Positions 7,249 through 9,460 of a DNA stretch of 9,460 bases are shown in pieces. The DNA is taken from positions 1 through 9,460 of the forward strand of contig DASTZX010000340.1 in the NCBI GenBank assembly GCA_035764045.1, read 5' to 3'. A program made the position numbers and the translations under genes. How positions within the stretch are numbered: position 1 is the first letter of the stretch; every line of letters starts with the position of its first letter. This stretch comes from JAVDCA01 sp035764045. GTDB taxonomy: Bacteria; Pseudomonadota; Alphaproteobacteria; Rhizobiales; Xanthobacteraceae. The notes under the pieces were generated by a model. The model was not told the DNA's origin. It worked only from the letters and a program-made list of their open reading frames with translations, and ran no database searches.

Positions 7249-7330
7249 CGTCATAGCCGGCCTTGTGCCGGCCATTCACGTCTTCCATGGTGGCTCGCAG
7301 CCAGATGCCCCTACCCGCGCGGGCATGACG
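7249..7330. repeat. REP-like palindromic intergenic element between smc and rsm22
   Basis: The element is bounded by CGTCAT (7249-7254) and its complement ATGACG (7325-7330). Inside are two hairpins. The left is GCCGGC, a 5-nt loop, GCCGGC (7256-7272). The right is ATGCCC (7305-7310) pairing with GGGCAT (7321-7326), which overlaps the perfect palindrome CCCGCGCGGG (7314-7323). I recall similar elements, starting CGTCATGGCCGGG and ending GGGCATGACG, dispersed between genes in Bradyrhizobium relatives; that identification is from memory. It occupies most of the 95-bp spacer and may act as a transcript-end structure for smc. Confidence 0.75.
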
Positions 7331-7337
7331 GTGCGAC

Positions 7338-8327
7338 ATGCTGTCAGAACTCCCGCCAGGTCTGCAATCCGAGCTCGAGCAACTCGCCCAAGGCCGGTCC
7401 CGCCGTGGCATTGGCGCGCGTTCGGAGATGCTGTCGCGATACTTCCGGGCCGGCGCCGGCTCGGCCGCGGCGATCCGAAGCGCCGATGACGCGCTCGCCT
7501 ATGCGTTCACCCGCCTGCCGGCGACCTACGCGGCCGTGAGCGCGGCGCTGGCCGCGCTGCACGTCGCAAGTCCCGACTTCTCGCCCCGCACCCTGATCGA
7601 CGCCGGCGCCGGACCCGCCAGCGCGACCTTCGCGGCCGCGCAGCACCTCGACGGGCTCGGCGACATCCGGCTGATCGACGACAATCCGCATCTGCGCACC
7701 CTCGGCGAGGCGCTGCTCGCAGCGAGCGACGTTGCGGCGCTGCGCAGCGCCGCCTACCGGGCCGGCGATCTCATCGCCCGCCTGCGCGACGCCGAGCCCG
7801 CCGACCTGGTGATCGCAAGCTACGCGATCGGCGAGCTCTCGCCCGACCGGCTGGACGGCGCGGCCGAGGCGCTGTGGACCGCAACCGCCGGCGTGCTCCT
7901 GGTGATCGAGCCCGGCACGCCGGCGGGTTTCGAGCGCATTCGCCGCCTGCGGGCGCAACTGCTCGCGCGCGGCGCGCATGCGATCGCGCCCTGCCCGCAC
8001 GACGCCGCCTGCCCGATCGTCGCGCCGGACTGGTGCCACTTCGTGCAGCGGCTTCCCCGTTCGCGCGCGCACCGGCAGCTCAAAGGCGCGGAGCTGTCAT
8101 ACGAGGATGAAAAATTCTCCTATGTGGCGCTCGGGCGTACGGCGCCGAAGCGGATCGATGCCCGGGTGCTCGCCCGTCCGCGGATCGGCAAGGCTGGCAT
8201 CGCCGCCAAGCTCTGCACCGGTGACGGCATCATCACCGAGGTCACCCCGCGGCGCGAGCGCGCGCGCTACAAGGCCCGCACCCGCTGGCGCTGGGGCGAT
8301 GCGGTCGATCGATCCGACGGCGGTTGA
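7338..8327 (+). CDS. Rsm22-family (METTL17-like) methyltransferase-fold protein
   Basis: The protein has 329 residues. An N-terminal helical region (1-80) precedes a Rossmann-type SAM-binding core: LIDAGAGPASATFAA (86-100, motif I), LIDDNPHLRTLGEAL (112-126) and DLVIASYAIGELS (156-168). LLVIEPGTPAGF follows at 187-198. The C-terminal half has four cysteines in the family pattern: C219 and C225 in CPHDAACP, C233 in DWCHF and C293 in KLCTGDG. In mitochondrial Rsm22/METTL17 these ligate a metal centre reported as an iron-sulfur cluster, and the protein binds the small ribosomal subunit during assembly. Bacterial members are annotated by homology as small-subunit rRNA methyltransferases, but catalysis is not settled. 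The ATG at 7338 lacks a clear ribosome-binding site, and the preceding repeat ends 7 bp upstream. It may be transcribed from smc or from its own promoter. Confidence 0.85.
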   Translation: MLSELPPGLQSELEQLAQGRSRRGIGARSEMLSRYFRAGAGSAAAIRSADDALAYAFTRLPATYAAVSAALAALHVASPDFSPRTLIDAGAGPASATFAAAQHLDGLGDIRLIDDNPHLRTLGEALLAASDVAALRSAAYRAGDLIARLRDAEPADLVIASYAIGELSPDRLDGAAEALWTATAGVLLVIEPGTPAGFERIRRLRAQLLARGAHAIAPCPHDAACPIVAPDWCHFVQRLPRSRAHRQLKGAELSYEDEKFSYVALGRTAPKRIDARVLARPRIGKAGIAAKLCTGDGIITEVTPRRERARYKARTRWRWGDAVDRSDGG

Positions 8328-8337
8328 GCGGCCGCCG
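8318..8337 (+). terminator. Weak hairpin over the rsm22 stop codon
   Basis: CGGCGG (8318-8323), an 8-nt loop and CCGCCG (8332-8337) can form a 6-bp G+C stem that spans the stop codon at 8325-8327. There is no downstream T-run, so intrinsic termination is doubtful. In a genome this G+C-rich such short stems also arise by chance. Confidence 0.2.
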
Positions 8338-8480
8338 GGCCGAAGCCTGCGCCAAAATTCTCAGCAACAGGGTCGTCTCTAAGCGATTTCCAACACTTGC
8401 GGCGAGGGCGCGCCAGATCAAATCGCCGCATGGCATCGGCGGCCCGCCCGCCCCATCTCGGGTTCCGGGGAATCGGAATT

Positions 8481-8504
8481 CGCCATAACATGGCGCCGCG
8501 GCGC
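8481..8504. repeat. Overlapping short palindromes upstream of lemA
   Basis: CGCCAT, AAC, ATGGCG (8481-8495) is an inverted repeat with a 3-bp centre. It overlaps the perfect 12-bp palindrome GCGCCGCGGCGC (8493-8504). Both lie 39-62 bp before the lemA start, in an otherwise unremarkable 215-bp spacer. They could be an operator or a 5'-leader hairpin, or be a by-product of base composition. No convincing -35/-10 pair was found nearby. Confidence 0.4.
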
Positions 8505-8542
8505 GAGCCCGCACCGCTCGTCCTGGACCTCAGGAGTGCTCG

Positions 8543-9112
8543 ATGTCCACCACCGGCTGGATTGTTCTCGCGGTCGTTGTCGTGTTCGTGCTCTGGGGCA
8601 TCACCATCTACAACGGCCTGGTCGCGATGCGGCAGCGCGTCAGCCAGTCGTTCGCCGACGTGGACGTGCAGCTCCGACAGCGGCATGACCTCGTCCCCAA
8701 CCTGGTCGAGACCGTGAAGGGCTATGCGGCGCACGAGCGCGGCACGCTCGAAGCCGTGATCCAGGCGCGCAATTCCGCGGTGGCGGCGGCGGGGCAAGGC
8801 CCGGCCGCCCAGGGCGCTGCCGAGAACATGCTGTCGGGCGCGCTGCGCCAATTGTTCGCGCTGTCGGAGAGCTATCCCAACCTCAAGGCGGATGCGAACT
8901 TCCGCGAGCTGCAGGCGGAGCTCACCGACATCGAGAACAAGATCGCCGCGGCGCGCCGCTTCTTCAACAATTCCGTGAGCGAGTACAACGCCGGCATCCA
9001 GCAGTTCCCGGCCGCCCTGTTCGCCGGCATGCTCGGGTTCAGCCAGCGGCCGTTCTTCGACCTCGGCGAGGACCGCAAGACGGTCGAGACCGCGCCGCAG
9101 GTGAAGTTCTAG
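8543..9112 (+). CDS. lemA: LemA family protein
   Basis: This 189-residue protein has an N-terminal membrane anchor (about residues 6-23, WIVLAVVVVFVLWGITIY) followed directly by the LemA signature. The signature includes YNGLVAMRQRVSQSFADVD (23-41), VQLRQRHDLVPNLVETVKGY (42-61) and AHERGTLEAVIQAR. SYPNLKAD (110-117) and RRFFNNSVSEYNAGIQQFP (138-156) follow. The soluble part is a helical bundle; topology prediction for the family favours a short N-terminal tail with most of the protein on one side of the inner membrane. The molecular function is poorly defined. LemA genes commonly neighbour M48 (HtpX-like) or TPM-domain genes, and here an M48 gene follows. AGGAG at 8532-8536 is 6 nt before the ATG, fixing the start. 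The symbol is a family name and does not imply the regulatory LemA/GacS kinase. Confidence 0.93.
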   Translation: MSTTGWIVLAVVVVFVLWGITIYNGLVAMRQRVSQSFADVDVQLRQRHDLVPNLVETVKGYAAHERGTLEAVIQARNSAVAAAGQGPAAQGAAENMLSGALRQLFALSESYPNLKADANFRELQAELTDIENKIAAARRFFNNSVSEYNAGIQQFPAALFAGMLGFSQRPFFDLGEDRKTVETAPQVKF

Positions 9113-9141
9113 CGCGGCGCCGCAAGTTCGCGTCAAAGCTA

Positions 9142-9213
9142 GTGCCGCGAACCCGAAGTTCGCACATGATCTGCGGCAAGTGTGATTGCGAACTTCGGGT
9201 TCAAAAGCGGCAC
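9142..9213. repeat. Long imperfect palindrome, unit A, downstream of lemA
   Basis: The left arm GTGCCGC (9142-9148) plus GAACCCGAAGTTCGC (9149-9163) is the exact reverse complement of GCGAACTTCGGGTTC (9188-9202) and GCGGCAC (9207-9213). The only break is AAAA at 9203-9206 on the right. This makes a 22-bp stem with one 4-nt bulge around a 24-nt centre containing GATCTGCGGCAAG. The 12-bp arm core CCGAAGTTCGCA is shared with unit B. The start lies 30 bp after the lemA stop, so it may fold at the lemA transcript end. Confidence 0.93.
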
Positions 9214-9228
9214 GAGGATCATAGAGTG

Positions 9229-9306
9229 GCTAGGGTCCCTGAGAGTCCGAAGTTCGCATCAGAGATCGCCGCAAGGATGTGCGAACTTCGGAATCGGGAC
9301 ACTAGC
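9229..9306. repeat. Long imperfect palindrome, unit B, before the M48 gene
   Basis: From outside in, the left arm is GCTAG (9229-9233), GTCCC (9235-9239) and CCGAAGTTCGCA (9247-9258). The right arm mirrors it with TGCGAACTTCGG (9280-9291), GGGAC (9296-9300) and CTAGC (9302-9306). The mismatched segments between them are 7 nt on the left and 4 nt on the right. The loop holds GATCGCCGCAAG, close to the unit A loop, so the two units are diverged copies of one element. A degenerate arm, CCGCAAGTTCGC, stands at 9120-9131 next to the lemA stop. Confidence 0.9.
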
Positions 9307-9343
9307 TGCCGGCGTTGCAAACGTCGCCAACGTGACAGTAGCG

Positions 9344-9363
9344 CCTCCCGACCGCGCGGGAGG
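9344..9363 (+). other. Compact hairpin shortly upstream of the M48 start
   Basis: CCTCCCG (9344-9350), loop ACCGCG, CGGGAGG (9357-9363) is a perfect 7-bp stem ending 20 bp before the ATG. The right arm has purine-rich sequence like a ribosome-binding site but is too far from the start to serve as one. A further 10-bp palindrome, TGAGATCTCA (9375-9384), overlaps the first base of the start codon. Either could influence translation of the M48 gene; no direct evidence exists. Confidence 0.45.
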
Positions 9364-9383
9364 GAAGCCGGACCTGAGATCTC

Positions 9384-9460
9384 ATGGCCGCCTACGGACT
9401 CTATTCGCACATCCAGTCGAACAAGCGGCGCTCGATCGTGCTGCTCATCGGGCTGTTCGC
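9384..9460 (+). CDS. M48 family metallopeptidase, HtpX-like (first 25 codons only)
   Basis: The frame opens at ATG 9384 and runs off the window. It encodes MAAYGLYSHIQSNKRRS followed by IVLLIGLF, the start of a transmembrane segment. This fits the short cytoplasmic N-terminus and first membrane helix of M48/HtpX-like peptidases, which often follow lemA. The catalytic HExxH motif would be outside the window, so the call rests on the N-terminal pattern and on the lemA context. The ribosome-binding site is weak; the palindrome TGAGATCTCA occupies the expected position. The 271-bp gap from lemA is larger than expected for a tight pair and is filled by the palindromic repeats. Confidence 0.7.
   Translation, partial: MAAYGLYSHIQSNKRRSIVLLIGLF

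Noticed and set aside
5299..7275. 658-residue open frame on the minus strand opposite smc, plus others at 3811-5283 and 5208-6989
   Set aside because: They are antisense to an intact SMC gene with all its motifs. Their products are low-complexity Arg/Ala/Leu or Ser-rich, without domains. High G+C codon bias commonly opens such frames.
8267..9136. 289-residue minus-strand frame opposite lemA and 242-residue minus frame (7344-8072) opposite rsm22
   Set aside because: Both are antisense to recognised genes and lack domains.
9142..9306. Possible CRISPR-like repeats
   Set aside because: The repeated arms alternate in orientation and form two hairpins. There are no regularly spaced direct repeats with unique spacers.
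9219..9410. 63-residue minus-strand open frame across the repeat region
   Set aside because: It runs through palindrome unit B and over the M48 start, with no recognisable features or ribosome-binding site.

Overview
The window is very G+C-rich and densely coding. The proteins and their order point to an alphaproteobacterium of the Hyphomicrobiales (Rhizobiales), probably near Bradyrhizobium, Rhodopseudomonas or Xanthobacteraceae. This rests on gene order (mutY, DUF721, a DsbA-type thioredoxin, smc), the compact hinge of the SMC protein, and palindromic intergenic repeats of a kind I recall from these genomes. No genus can be fixed without a database search.

Layout. Positions 1-2178 are on the minus strand, transcribed right to left: mutY (2178-1075), a RidA-family gene (970-620) and the N-terminal part of an SMP-30/gluconolactonase-family gene (518 to the left edge). 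From 2190 onward every gene is on the plus strand: a DUF721/DciA-like gene, an exported DsbA-family thioredoxin, smc, an Rsm22-family methyltransferase-like gene, lemA and the first 25 codons of an M48 metallopeptidase. The divergence point leaves only 11 bp between the chosen mutY and DUF721 starts.

How the genes relate. The central block combines DNA repair (MutY), probable replicative-helicase loading (DUF721/DciA), periplasmic disulfide chemistry (DsbA-like) and chromosome organisation (SMC). The shared theme is mostly chromosome maintenance, but adjacency does not show joint function. Rsm22-family proteins are linked to small-subunit ribosome assembly and carry a cysteine cluster. LemA plus an M48 peptidase is a recurrent envelope-associated pair. 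RidA and SMP-30 are enzyme families often found in catabolic settings; their substrates cannot be read from the sequence.

Non-coding content. The most distinctive structure is in the 271-bp spacer between lemA and the M48 gene. It holds two long imperfect palindromes that share a 12-bp arm present four times in alternating orientation, followed by a compact hairpin just before the M48 start. A second palindromic element fills most of the smc-rsm22 spacer. A 25-bp tandem duplication lies in front of the RidA gene and brings an upstream ATG into frame. No tRNA, rRNA, CRISPR array, transposase or phage gene was seen, and no gene-free stretch exceeds 300 bp. Apart from these repeats the region looks like ordinary conserved chromosome; I found no convincing new multi-gene system.
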